Below, piece after piece: positions 41,790 through 51,332 of a DNA stretch of 64,000 nt; within the stretch, counting starts at the first letter, position 1; each line of letters opens with the position of its first letter. The notes below the pieces were generated by a model. The model was given only the letters and a program-made list of their open reading frames with translations, made no database searches and was not told the DNA's origin. Source of the stretch: Diacronema lutheri (taxonomy: Eukaryota > Haptophyta > Pavlovophyceae > Pavlovales > Pavlovaceae); contig JAGTXO010000055.1 in assembly GCA_019448385.1 (NCBI GenBank), positions 62,001 through 126,000 of the forward strand. Direction: 5' to 3'. The position numbers and the translations under genes are program-made.

Positions 41790-43176
41790 ATGGCGAGATC
41801 CAAGGACGACGGCGCGCTCGGCGAAACGCAGGCGTTCACGCTGGCGCAGAACGCGTTGAGAAGCGGGGCGCGCAGCGACGAGGCCGCGCATTCGACCGAG
41901 GCCGCCGCGATGCTGTTAGCCGAGTTTGACATCGAAGGTGCGCGCGCGCGCGCGCGCGCTCTGGGCGCCAGGCATCGTGCGCCGCTCGACTGACGCGCCG
42001 CTCGCCGAGCGCGGCTCCCTTGCCACGCAGTGCGGAACAAGGTGGAGCATCTGCGCGCCGTGGCGCGTGGACTCGCCGTCACGATCGAGAACACCTTCAA
42101 GATCCAGCTGCTCAAGCTGCCGCGCAACGTGCGCACGCTCAGCATGGGCGACTTTTGCAACAAGTACGCGGGCGAGGTCAAGCAGGTCGTCGATGAGCAG
42201 TTCCGCAAGGTGGTGGATGACCTCGCGCAGGAGGAGGATGCGGCGCAGGTGCTGAGCGCGCAGCGGTACAACACCATGTCGAGGTGCGCTTGCTGGCGTG
42301 TGCCGGGCCGCGCGCCGGAGGGCCGCGCGCACGCGGCTCACGCGCGCTCCGTCCGCGCGCACACGCGGCGCGTGATCACGGGCGCGCGCAGGGCGGCGGC
42401 GAAGGCGGCAGCGGCGAACGACGACGCGGGCAAGTTCAACACGTGGAATGATTCGACGCGCAAGGCGAGCGCCAAGAAGGCGCGCAGCCTGCGCAGCGCG
42501 CACAAGGCGCCCCTCCCCGATTGCGCAAAGGTGCGACGCGCCCGTCTGCGCGCGCGCCGCGCATGGCCGCGCCTCGCGCGCCTTGGATGCACGCCGAGCG
42601 GATCGTGCCTGTGCCTTCACGCGCGCGTCGCGCAGGGCGCGTCGACACCCGCGCTCGTCGGTGGGCGCACGACTCGCTCGTTGCGATCGGCGGTCAAGGC
42701 AACCCCATCAGCGGGCGTGCAGCTGCCACGCTTCGCCACACCATCCGCGTTCGGCGGCCCGATGCCCGCGTCGTCGTTAAAGACGCCGAGGCCGGCCGTG
42801 CTCGGCGAGATCGCCTTCTCGGCCAACGGCTCGCCGATCGGCGAGACGACCGTCGCGCGTGCAACGGTGAAGCGCTCGCGCACGCAGGCGACGATCGAGG
42901 TGGAGATTGCCGACGGGCAGGCGGTCGATGCGAGCGCGCTCGCGGCGCTACCTGATCACGTGCGCGAGGAGGCGATCGAGAAGCTGCGCGAGCTGCAGCT
43001 GCAGGTGCGGCAACCTCCACGCGCGCGCCGCCGTCTGGTTGCGAGCGAGCGCGTCTTATTGGGTGGCGCCGCGGTTGCGGCGAGCACGCGCGCGCACACG
43101 CGTCTCACCCGCTTCTCCCGCCGCGCCCTTCTGTCCATACGCGCAGGTGAACACACTGATGTCACAATACGTCTGA
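41790..43176 (+). CDS. CDCA8: Borealin, chromosomal passenger complex
   Basis: Five exons, 41790-41937, 42031-42283, 42392-42530, 42636-43004 and 43147-43176, join in phase to 312 residues. The N-terminal survivin/INCENP-binding helix is recognisable: LLAEFDIEVRNKVEHLRAVA followed by IENTFKIQLLKLPRNVRTLS and MGDFCNKYAGEV, equivalent to human QDFDREVETRTKQ...YNIEILRLPKALQGM. The middle is Arg/Lys/Ser-rich and disordered with a TP-rich stretch. The C-terminus has a helical ALPDHVREEAIEKLRELQ and ends LQVNTLMSQYV on a 30-nt last exon. Function: centromere targeting of Aurora B. All donors begin GTGCG. The small final exon would be easy to miss. Confidence 0.85.
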
Positions 43177-43405
43177 AAAGCGTCAATCGCGATGTTGCTG
43201 AGAGTGACACGCCACTTCTGGACCGACACCCGACGCAAGAACCGGACACTTGGGCGACCTGCCCGTGAAGGCAGTTGCGTCCCGGCCACTGGCCCAAAGC
43301 CAGAGCGGACAGAGACTCGATGCGGGAAGGATCTTCTCACAAAGTGCGCTGCTCGCGCGCTCGGCCTGCGCTGCCCTTCCCACGACGGCCCGGCCGGAGC
43401 GGCGC

Positions 43406-44230
43406 TCACTGATTGGGCAAGGAGAGCAGCGTGTTGCTCCCCGCGCTCGGCAAGTAGGTGACGTTGCGGCTCTTGGCCAGCGTCTCGGCGATCTCGCGCG
43501 CAGCCTCGATGCGGCGGAGCTCGACGAGCGCGGGCGACTTTTGCATCGCGTCGGAGACCATCTTGGCGGCGAGCGCCTCACCCTCGGCGCGAATGACGGC
43601 GGCTTGCTTCTCCTGCTCCACCTTCTGCACGATGAAGCGCGCGCGCTCCGACTCCTGCTGCGCCACCTGCTTGGCCTCGATCGCAGCGGTGAACTCCGCG
43701 CCGAATCTCAGGTCGGTAATCGCGACGTCCTCGAGGACGATGTGGAACTCCTGCGCGCGGGCCACGAGGGCCTTGCGCACGTTCTGCGACACCTCCTCGC
43801 GCTGCGTGATCAGCTGCTCGGCGTTGTACTGCGCGACGACCGCCTTGAGCACCTCGTTGCCGATGGACGGGAGGACGCGATCGTCATAGTCGACGCCGAG
43901 CGACGAGTAGAGGTAGGGCAGGTGCTCCTTGTCGGGGCGCGAGAGGACGCGCAGGTTGATGTTGATCACCTGCAGATCCTTGGTGCCCGTGCTCGACGAG
44001 ATGTTGCGCGGCCGCGTGCGGCAGTCCATCAGCACGGGCGTCTGGAACCAAGGCACACGGAAGTGCGTGCCCTCGCCGATCGACGTCTTCGACACGCCAA
44101 AGACGCGATCGAAAATGACGGCGCGGAACCCGCCGTCCACATTGTAGATGGACGACTGAAACGCGCTCACCCCCGCGCCGATCACGATTGCGCCGCGCGC
44201 CACGTTGTTCAGCACCGTGGCCGCAGCCAT
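43406..44230 (-). CDS. PHB1: Prohibitin-1
   Basis: Intronless, 274 residues, matching the usual 270-275. A short hydrophobic N-terminus (VLNNVARGAIVIGAGVSAF) anchors it in the inner mitochondrial membrane. The SPFH domain is nearly textbook: SIYNVDGGFRAVIFDRVFGV, IGEGTHFRVPWFQTPVLMDC, RPRNISSSTGTKDLQVININ and LGVDYDDRVLPSIGNEVLKA. The coiled coil runs AKQVAQQESERARFIVQKVE and the end SRNVTYLPSAGSNTLL is conserved. PHB1 forms rings with PHB2, which is not in the window. It is divergent from the kinesin gene across 101 bp. Confidence 0.97.
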   Translation of the reverse strand: MAAATVLNNVARGAIVIGAGVSAFQSSIYNVDGGFRAVIFDRVFGVSKTSIGEGTHFRVPWFQTPVLMDCRTRPRNISSSTGTKDLQVININLRVLSRPDKEHLPYLYSSLGVDYDDRVLPSIGNEVLKAVVAQYNAEQLITQREEVSQNVRKALVARAQEFHIVLEDVAITDLRFGAEFTAAIEAKQVAQQESERARFIVQKVEQEKQAAVIRAEGEALAAKMVSDAMQKSPALVELRRIEAAREIAETLAKSRNVTYLPSAGSNTLLSLPNQ

Positions 44231-44331
44231 CCTGTCCTCTCTACGCGAAGCCACGGGTTCGGGCATTTCCGGACTCGGAACGTCCGGGGCGGGGCTCCGA
44301 CTCCCCCAAAAACGGTTTGTGCGCGAAAACG
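44231..44331. promoter_or_regulatory. Bidirectional spacer, PHB1 and kinesin
   Basis: 101 bp contain ATTTCCGGACTCGGAACGTC, i.e. TTCCGGAC plus a related inverted GTCCGGGG nearby, and a GGGGCGGGGC GC-box-like site. TTCCGGAC also occurs in the ABCG/BBIP1 spacer. A promoter role is inference. Confidence 0.4.
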
Positions 44332-46452
44332 ATGGCCGAGTATGTGCCTGACTTCGAACTCGGCGAGGATGCACCGCGCAACCGCGCCGCGCGCCTCGCG
44401 CAGGAGGCGCAGTGGGCGAGCGCGGAGATCGACGCGCGTCGTCACTTCTCCGTGCGCGAGGCGACCAAGCTGTACCAACCCGCACTCCTCGACGCGCAGG
44501 ACGACTTTTACGCCGTGCGTGCGATCGTCCAAGGCCAGCAGCAGCGCGAGGGCTCGGGCGGCGCGCATCTGCGCGCGCTGTCGCCCGAGCTGCTCGCGCT
44601 CGTCGCAGACTTTGCGATGCCCGGCCAGGGGCCGCTCGTCTCCGCGCTGATCGCGCGCGAGCATGAGCGGCCGCGCGCGCTCGCGGCGCAAGCCGACGCG
44701 GACGCGGCGGCGCCGTTCCGCGTCTTTGTGCGCGTTCGCCCGCTGCTCGCGTACGAGGTGCGCGCGGGGGACTACGCCGCGCTCGATTGCACGAGTAGCG
44801 CGCGCGCGCTCGTCTGCCACGACGGCCGGCTCGCGCGCTCCGGCCGGCGGCTGACGATGACGCACAAGTTCTACGCGTGCGACGCAATCTTCCCGCCCGG
44901 CGCGAGCGCGGCGCACGTCTTCGACGGCGCGCTCGCGCCGCTGCTCGCGCGCGCGCTCGACGGCCGCGGTGACGGCACGCTGCTCTGCCACGGCCAGACC
45001 GGCGCGGGCAAGACGCACACGCTCATGCAGCTCGTACAGCAGCTCGCGCGCACGCTCGACGCGTCGCGCACGGGTGGGCAGAGCCCGGCCGCGGGTGGGC
45101 AGAGCCCGGCCGCGGGTGGGCAGAGCCCGGCCGCGGGTGGGCAGAGCCCGGCCGCGGGTGGGCAGAGCCCGGCCGCGGGTGGGCAGAGCCCGGCCGCGGG
45201 TGGGCAGAGCCCGGCCGCGGGTGGGCAGAGCCCGGCCGCGGGTGGGCGGGCCGCGGGCGCCGGGCCGACGGCGCGCGGCGAGGACGCGCTACCGCTTGTC
45301 GAGGTGACCTTCTTCGAGATCGGCGGCAAGGAGCTCGCCGGCCACAAGGGCTGCGCGCACGACCTGCTCAACGCGCGCGCGCCCGTCCGCCTGTGCTCCG
45401 ACACACACGGCACGACGCACGTGCTCGGCGCCGTCGTACGCGCCGCGCACGACGGCGCGGGTCTGCTGCAGACACTCTCCGACGGGCTCGCGCTGCGCTG
45501 CACCGAGGTCACCGAGCGCAACGCCAACTCATCCCGCTCGCACGCCGTGTGTGCGCTCCGCTTCTGCGCGTCCGGCCGCACGCTCCGGCTCGCAGACCTT
45601 GCCGGCTCCGAGCGCAACCTTGATACGGTGGGCATGAGCGCCGCGGAGCACCGCGCGTCCGCCGAGATCAACAAGGCGCTCTTCGCGCTCAAGGAATGCT
45701 TCCGCATGGCCGCGCTCCAGCGCGACGCGCCGCACCACACGCGCGGCGCACTGCGCGTGCCCTTCCGCGCGTCAGCGCTCACGCGCGTGCTGCGCGGCTG
45801 CTTCGTCGACGCGTCGCACCGCACCGCGCTGATTGCGGCCGTCGCGCCCGGCTCGGCCGACATGTTCCACACCTTCAACACGCTCGATCACGCCTGCCTG
45901 ATGGCGCCACATTTGGCGCTTCGCACCGACGGCGTGGCGTGCGCGCCGGGCGGTGGTGGCGGCGGCGGCGGCGCGCACGCGGCGTCCGCCACCTACGCGG
46001 TCTGCCTCGACGTGCCGATGCGCCGGCGGCGGCGCGCGGAGCTCGTCGCGTCGGGCGGCCAGCACGAGGAGCTCGCGTACGAGCGTCTGCCCGTCCACCT
46101 GTGGAGTGCGGAGCACGTGCGCTCGTGGCTCGCAAACGCGCATGGCGGCCGGTTCGCGCACGTCGTCATCCCTGCCGGCACGGACGGACGCGCGCTGCTC
46201 AACCTGTCGGCGCGCCGCCTGTCGGAGCTCGTTGAGGACGCCGACCGCGTGGGGCGCGGCGGCGGCGGGGGCGCAGTTGGCCCGTCGGCCGTGGCCGCGC
46301 CGGCCGCGCCTGGCGCGCCCGGGCCGGCGGCCAACGAGGTTGGCTGGTACATCTCGAGCCAGGCCAAGATTGGGCGCGCGCTTTTCGCGGCGCTGCGTGA
46401 CGAGCAGCGCGGCAGATTCTCGTCGCTCGACGCGCTCGCCGAGGCTTCCTGA
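44332..46452 (+). CDS. Kinesin-13-like motor with C-terminal SAM domain
   Basis: Intronless, 706 residues. Motor domain about residues 125-525: FRVFVRVRPLLAYE, P-loop GQTGAGKTHT near 221, NANSSRSHAV near 398, LADLAGSERN near 420 and the kinesin-13 hallmark AEINKALFALKECFRM. After THT the chain goes straight into LMQLVQQLARTL, so loop 5 and the usual GI/V-x-PRA segment are absent. Eight copies of GGQSPAA (residues 248-303) occupy the loop before the strand VEVTFFEIGG. A SAM domain lies at about 587-700 (LPVHLWSAEHVRSWLANAHG ... ALFAALRDEQRGRF). KIF24 of animals combines a SAM domain with a kinesin-13 motor but has it at the N-terminus. Kinesin-13s depolymerise microtubules. Whether this one still couples ATP to motion is open. 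Confidence 0.85.
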   Translation: MAEYVPDFELGEDAPRNRAARLAQEAQWASAEIDARRHFSVREATKLYQPALLDAQDDFYAVRAIVQGQQQREGSGGAHLRALSPELLALVADFAMPGQGPLVSALIAREHERPRALAAQADADAAAPFRVFVRVRPLLAYEVRAGDYAALDCTSSARALVCHDGRLARSGRRLTMTHKFYACDAIFPPGASAAHVFDGALAPLLARALDGRGDGTLLCHGQTGAGKTHTLMQLVQQLARTLDASRTGGQSPAAGGQSPAAGGQSPAAGGQSPAAGGQSPAAGGQSPAAGGQSPAAGGQSPAAGGRAAGAGPTARGEDALPLVEVTFFEIGGKELAGHKGCAHDLLNARAPVRLCSDTHGTTHVLGAVVRAAHDGAGLLQTLSDGLALRCTEVTERNANSSRSHAVCALRFCASGRTLRLADLAGSERNLDTVGMSAAEHRASAEINKALFALKECFRMAALQRDAPHHTRGALRVPFRASALTRVLRGCFVDASHRTALIAAVAPGSADMFHTFNTLDHACLMAPHLALRTDGVACAPGGGGGGGGAHAASATYAVCLDVPMRRRRRAELVASGGQHEELAYERLPVHLWSAEHVRSWLANAHGGRFAHVVIPAGTDGRALLNLSARRLSELVEDADRVGRGGGGGAVGPSAVAAPAAPGAPGPAANEVGWYISSQAKIGRALFAALRDEQRGRFSSLDALAEAS
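45073..45240 (+). repeat. 21-bp minisatellite in the kinesin motor domain, 8 copies
   Basis: Eight 21-bp units encode GGQSPAA. The units contain both GTGGGC and GGGCAG, so they might be an intron in whole or part, but the frame is open across the block and on both sides; I treat it as coding. Confidence 0.85.
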
Positions 46453-46557
46453 TGAAGCATGTGTTGGAACCATCTTATTGACTTTTCGTCTTGAGTGTCA
46501 TGATCATCACACTAGTTGTGCGCACAGAAACCCGCGAGACCGAGTCACACTGGCCGC

Positions 46558-48848
46558 TCACGCCGACACCTTCTTGCGCTTCGAGTTGGCCGCTGCCGCG
46601 GAGCGGGGCGCGCGCATGGCGGCCATGCGCGGCCGGTTCTTCTGCAGCGAGCGCAGCGAGCCCGCCCAGCAGCCCGCGATGATGCAGCTCTGCGCGATCG
46701 CGCAGCCGCGCACCGAGCTCGAGCCGAACGACAGGTTGTCGAGCGCGCGCTCGCCGGTCGCCGTGAACGCGCCCGTGGCCTTTGCAAGCTTGTATGCGGG
46801 CGGGTCGAAGCGGAGGCCCTGGAACTCGTTGACGGCCATGCCCTCGAAGGCCCACCGGATCAGCGAGAGCGACGGCACCCATCGTAGCGCGCTCGGCACC
46901 GACTGCGGGTTGATGTTGAAGCCGTTGAAGATGACCATCAGGACGACGATGGGCGGGAACATGGCAAGCGCAGCGTCGGTGCTCGGCGCGACCGAGCCGA
47001 GGAGCAGCCCGAGCGCGGACGACGCCAGCGACTCGAGGGTCACGAGGCCTGCGCGCGGGCGCATGGCGGCGGGTGAGCGGCAGCGCGGCGCGGCACGGCG
47101 CGGCGCGGCGCGGCGCGGCGCGGCGCGGCGCGGCGCGGCGCGGCGCGGCGCGGCGCGGCGCGGCGCGGCGCGGCGCGGCGCGGCGCGGCGCGGCGCGGCG
47201 CGGCGCGGCGCAGCTCGCACCGAGGAAGAGGCCAAACTTGCGCAGTGTGCGCTGCAGCCCAACGAGCGGGTAGACGAGTCCGCCAAAGAGCACCGAGAGC
47301 AACGCGTTGATCGGCACGTCCGCAATCAGCTTGGACGCAAACTGCGTGCGCACGACGCATCACGACGCATCACCCCCGCATCAACCCGCATCACCCGCCC
47401 GGCCGCCCGGGCGCGGCGCCGGGCGGCACGCGCGTGCGCGCCGTCGCGCGGAGGGCAGCGTCGGCGGACTGCACGCGGGCGCAACGCGCGCGCGCGCGCG
47501 CAACGGGCGCGCGGACGTATGCGACAACAGAGTAGAGGCGCTTGGCGCGCTCCTCAAAGACGAGGACCTTCTCCTTTGGGAATGAGCGGATCGTGCCCGC
47601 GATCGCCAGGTTGGACGCGCCGACCGCGATGAGGGAGAGGAGGCCGAGGCGGTCCTGCACCGACCTCTGCGAGAGGTCAAGCTTGTAGATGGAGCCGTAG
47701 ATGAGCGCAATCATCACCTGCTGCACCGCCTTGATCACGAGCACCCCCTTAGCGCGCACGACCTGACGCCACGCCCGCGAGAGCAGCAAGCGGAACTGCG
47801 TCCACGGCGCCGAGGGCGGCCGCGCGCTGCGCGCCATCGCGCGCGCCTGCTCGGCGGCGGCGAGCTGCGGCCGCGGCGCGCCCGCCCAGAGCGCGAGGGA
47901 CGGCAGGCCGCGCGAGCCCGCCGCCGCGCGCGCGCGCGACGCCGTCGCAAACGCGGCGATGCGCTCGCGCGACGCGCGCTCGCGCTCGGGCGTCTGGTAG
48001 TCGACCGAGACGACGTCGATGAAGTGCTCGCTCTGCGGCACGTCGCGCGGCCGCGGGTAGCCGTTCGCGCCCGCCCAGCGCGCGAGCTGGTCGGCACGAC
48101 CGCAGTACATCGGCTTGCCCTCCGAGAGGACGACGAGCTCGTCGAGCAGGCTGTAGAGCGAGGTGGAGGGCTGGTGCAGCGTGAGCACGACGGTGTGCCC
48201 TGCATCCGCCAGCGCGCGCAGCCGGCCCATCACATTGGCCGCCTGGAAGCTGTCGAGGCCCGAAAGCGGCTCGTCGAGGAAGACGAGCGGAGGGTCGGAG
48301 ATGAGCTCGCACGCGATCGACAGGCGCTTGCGCTCGCCGCCAGAGATGCCGCGCGAGGCGACGCTGCCGACGGGCGTATCGGCCGACTTGCTCAGGCCGA
48401 GCAGCGCGAGCAGCCGGCTCACCTTCTCCTCCACCTCCGCCGCCGTCGTGTTGCGCGGCATCCGCAATTTTGCGTGGAAGCGCAGCGTCTCGCGCACGGT
48501 CATCTCCGAGTAGAACGAGTCCTCCTGCTTGACGTAGGCGAGCTGCAAGTCAGAAGGCTTCGCCTCGCGCCCATTCACGCGCAGCCGCCCCTCGAGCGTC
48601 AGCCCGGGCGTCGCGCGCACCTGCCCGCACAGGCTATTGAGCATGAGCGTCTTGCCCGAGCCGCTCGGCCCCATGATCGCCGTGATTGCCCCCTGGCGCG
48701 CCGCGCCCGAGACGCCGTCTAGGAGCATCCGCGTCCGACCACCTTTCGACAGCGTGCAGCTCAGGTCCTCCCACTCGAGGCCCACCGACTCGAGCGCGGA
48801 CGACGAGCGCACGCAAGCGAGCGCGACAAATAAGACGGTCGCGCGCAT
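46558..48848 (-). CDS. ABCG-type half transporter
   Basis: Three exons, 47517-48848, 47221-47341 and 46558-47048, join in phase to 647 residues, the usual ABCG length. A short hydrophobic start (RATVLFVALACVRSSSA) could be a targeting signal. The nucleotide-binding domain comes first: Walker A GPSGSGKT, Q-loop YVKQEDSFYSEMTVRET, signature ISGGERKRLSIACEL, Walker B PLVFLDEPLSGLDS and H-loop LTLHQPS. Six membrane segments follow, with junctions VVAY|FASKLIADVPINALLS and LFLG|LVTLESLASSALGLLL that restore the ABCG consensus across introns (donors GTCCGC and GTGCGA). The conserved NGFNIN and GMAVNEFQGL are present. Substrate unknown; sterols or lipids are common for the family. It must dimerise. 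Confidence 0.93.
47093..47211 (-). repeat. 5-bp microsatellite in ABCG intron 2
   Basis: About 23 copies of GCGGC (GCCGC on the coding strand) fill most of the 172-bp intron 47049-47220. Confidence 0.95.
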
Positions 48849-48884
48849 TCTTCCGCTGCCGAAAGCGTTCCGGACGTTGCGGCC
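48849..48884. promoter_or_regulatory. 36-bp bidirectional spacer, ABCG and BBIP1
   Basis: Only 36 bp lie between the two divergent ATGs; the centre reads GCGTTCCGGACGTTGC, with TTCCGGAC shared with the PHB1/kinesin spacer. Confidence 0.45.
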
Positions 48885-49088
48885 ATGGCGGATGGGCGGC
48901 CCGTCATCCAGGAGGTGCTGCCCAAGGCGGGCCTCGTCTACTCGGAGAAGGGCAACCTCTCTGAGGTGCTGTGCAAGCCCAAGATTATGCCCATCAAGTC
49001 GGTCACGCTCGAGAAGATCGAGCAGATGGAGGCCAACCTCGTGAAGATCTTTGCGCAGGCGCCGCGGACGGCGATGCCCGACATGTGA
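48885..49088 (+). CDS. BBIP1: BBSome subunit BBIP1 (BBIP10/BBS18)
   Basis: Intronless, 67 residues. The central block QEVLPKAGLVYSEKGNLSEV followed by LCKPKIMPIKSVTLEKIEQM aligns with human BBIP1 (EVLPKQGPLF..., [21 protein letters not shown]) with matching spacing. BBIP1 is the smallest BBSome subunit, needed for complex assembly and ciliary membrane traffic. It is one of two ciliary-transport genes here, with DYNC2LI1. The gene is so short that automated annotation could drop it. Family membership is recognised from memory of the human sequence. Confidence 0.9.
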   Translation: MADGRPVIQEVLPKAGLVYSEKGNLSEVLCKPKIMPIKSVTLEKIEQMEANLVKIFAQAPRTAMPDM

Positions 49089-49558
49089 TCGGCGCTGTCG
49101 AGCGCGCGCCCGGCGCGCAGGCCTCATCGCCGCCCGGGAAAAAGCTTGGTGGCTTGACGCGTGTACCTCTTCACGCTGGCCATCACCTCCGCCTCGCCGT
49201 GGCGGGTGGCGCGGCCTCCGATCGGCAGCCGAGACGGGCGCCACACGCTGCGCGGCTCTCGCTCGCGACCGCCCTTGCCCACGGAGGGCACGGCGCCATG
49301 ACGCGGGCGTCTGTGCACCGTTACCGCCGCGCGCCTGCACGGGTGCGCTCGGCTATTGCTGGCTCGCGAGCTGTGGCGAGCCAGGACGATGCATCGGTGC
49401 CGACTGCCGAGTGATGGGTGGTGTGCGCGCATGCCTCCCCTCAGCCTGAAGCTAGTGCAGGCTAGCGTGCAAAGCCGCCTGCGGGCCGAGGCCGGAGCCC
49501 GAGGTGGGGGAGGGAGGAGAGGACGTGGCGCTCAGCTCGGCGGGCCAACGCCGCGGTC
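49089..49558. other. Convergent spacer, nothing recognised
   Basis: 470 bp between the stop codons of BBIP1 and the AP2 gene. Short open frames occur on both strands but none has a recognisable protein pattern; 3' UTRs of both genes probably share it. Confidence 0.5.
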
Positions 49559-50842
49559 TCAGTCCGACCAAGACGTGCATGCGCCCAGGCGGACGAGCGC
49601 CGATGCTGCGCGCTTGTCGCGCTTTGTCCGCTGCACCTTGGCGAGAGCGTCGCGCTCGAATTGCGCGAGCTTGTCCGCCTCCTCGCCTTTTGAGATGACC
49701 CAGCCGAGGTCGACGGTTGTGCCCGTGAGCGCTGATTTTGGCTTGGCGCGCCGCCACGACGAGGCAAAGTTGGGTGCCGCGCGGCCACGCCCGAGGCAGA
49801 AGCGGTCAAACTCTCGCGCGGCCTCCTCTTCCGAGGAGAAGGGCCCGATGTAATGCTTCTTGCCGTCGATCGTGATGCGCGCCGACCACTGCTTGCGCCG
49901 GTTGCGCCCGTCGTGGCGCACGCCACGGTACTTGGACACGCGCTCCACGTCCTCCACGTCGGCGGGCGGCCGCTGCCGCTCGGCGACGCCCGTCGCGACG
50001 ACGGCCGTCTTCGCGTCGTCGAGGTGCAGGTCCACCGCCGGCCGCGTGCTCGCGGGCTCGCCGCTCGACTGGCCCGTCGCCTTGCGGCGCGAGCGGAGCG
50101 CGTACGTGCGCGCCGACCAGGCGCTTGACGAGGCCATCTCGAGCTCGAGCACGCTTGTCGAGGGGGTCCGCACCGCGCCGCCGAGCGCGGTACCTGAGCG
50201 AGCGTCATCGGCCGCGGCGGCTATCGGCTCGCGCGCGAGCGACCGCTGCTCGAGCTCGTCGTCGTCGTCGTCCTGCTTGTGCTCGTCGCGCGGCGCGGCG
50301 CCGCAACCATCGAGAGAGGTAAAGTTGAGGACGTCGCCTTTGCCGTGCGCCTGCGCGAACGCATCATACGCCTGCGCCGCTTCGATCGCCGTGCTGAAGG
50401 ACCCGAGGTGGTGGCGCGCGCCGCCAAAGCGGCAACGCGCGACGAACGGGTGCTTGGAGCTCTTGCGCGCGGTCACGCCGCGGAAGCGCTTGGCGTCGTG
50501 CGACGTGTCGGGCTCGTCGACAGTGTCCTCGTGGCGCTGCTTGGCAGCTGCAGATGTCGCGCCCGGCTTGGGCGCGCTCAGCTGCTCGGCGGTCGCGAAC
50601 GCGGTCAGCTTCCCGCTAGCGCCGGGCAGCTCGGCGGATGTCCAAGCGGCGCCCGTGATGCCAAGCGACGACATCGCTGCGCCGCCAGTGCCGGCGCCGT
50701 CACCGCGCGTGGCTGCCACGCGCACGCCGCCGCCGTGCGAGCTCGTGCCTGCGGCCGCACGCCGCACGCGCGAGGACATGCCCTTGTTTGAGACTGGTTT
50801 GGCGCCAACACCCGCGATGAGCGTTTCTGCACTGGACCCCAT
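49559..50842 (-). CDS. Double AP2/ERF-domain transcription factor
   Basis: Intronless, 427 residues from ATG 50842 (MGSSAETLIAGVG); an earlier in-frame ATG at 50983 would add 47 Cys/Ala-rich residues and is less likely. Two AP2 domains: KRFRGVTARKSSKHPFVARC with HHLGSFSTAIEAAQAYDAFA (about residues 120-170), and SKYRGVRHDGRNRRKQWSAR with KHYIGPFSSEEEAAREFDRF (about 300-355). The YRGV/WxAR/LG-F-AAxAYD pattern of three strands and a helix is intact in both. They are separated by a 130-residue linker with an acidic run, longer than in plant AP2-type factors. Target genes unknown. The Ser/Lys/Arg-rich tail may be a nuclear signal. Confidence 0.92.
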   Translation of the reverse strand: MGSSAETLIAGVGAKPVSNKGMSSRVRRAAAGTSSHGGGVRVAATRGDGAGTGGAAMSSLGITGAAWTSAELPGASGKLTAFATAEQLSAPKPGATSAAAKQRHEDTVDEPDTSHDAKRFRGVTARKSSKHPFVARCRFGGARHHLGSFSTAIEAAQAYDAFAQAHGKGDVLNFTSLDGCGAAPRDEHKQDDDDDELEQRSLAREPIAAAADDARSGTALGGAVRTPSTSVLELEMASSSAWSARTYALRSRRKATGQSSGEPASTRPAVDLHLDDAKTAVVATGVAERQRPPADVEDVERVSKYRGVRHDGRNRRKQWSARITIDGKKHYIGPFSSEEEAAREFDRFCLGRGRAAPNFASSWRRAKPKSALTGTTVDLGWVISKGEEADKLAQFERDALAKVQRTKRDKRAASALVRLGACTSWSD

Positions 50843-51332
50843 GTGATGGGCGTGCATGCATGAGCAGCAATTTTTGCAAAAGGCCCATCGCCGACGTGCT
50901 GCGCACGCTTGTTTTTTTTGTGCGCTCGCATTGGTAACGCGGCATGAAGACGGGCCGGAACCACACGGCATGGCCTCACGCACTGACGCCGACGGAGATC
51001 ACTGGACGCGCCGACGGCAGGACGACGACCTCCTTGGATACGCGCGGTTTGACGCCCGGGTTTGACAATGCCGCGCTGCTGGGCGTTGCAATTCGCGAAT
51101 GGCTGCGCACCGCCTTGCACTCGCGATCAATGTGCGTCGCAAGTCTCTCAACGCCGCTGCCACGCGTGCAAGGCTTGACCTAAGTCGACGCCGTCGCCGT
51201 CATATACCATACCACCAGCTCCACGACGCTTCTATCTCCGTCCAGGCGCGGAGGCAGCTGCCGCGGGGTTGGCCAAGCTCTTGCCGCGTGAGTTTCGAGA
51301 GATGCGACCCGACCAGGTCAGGCTTGGGCGAG
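50843..51332. other. Region upstream of the AP2 gene, nothing firmly recognised
   Basis: 490 bp. A T-run (about 50910-50918) and ATTGG at 50929-50933, a CCAAT box on the minus strand about 90 bp upstream of the AP2 ATG, suggest its promoter. I see no gene in the rest. Confidence 0.45.

Noticed and set aside
45073-45240. Intron in the kinesin gene
   Set aside because: Units contain GT and AG but the frame is open throughout and flanking motor sequence is continuous; kept as coding pending RNA.
49089-49558. Small genes in the BBIP1/AP2 spacer
   Set aside because: Frames of 100-150 codons exist on both strands but are typical chance frames here and show no motif.
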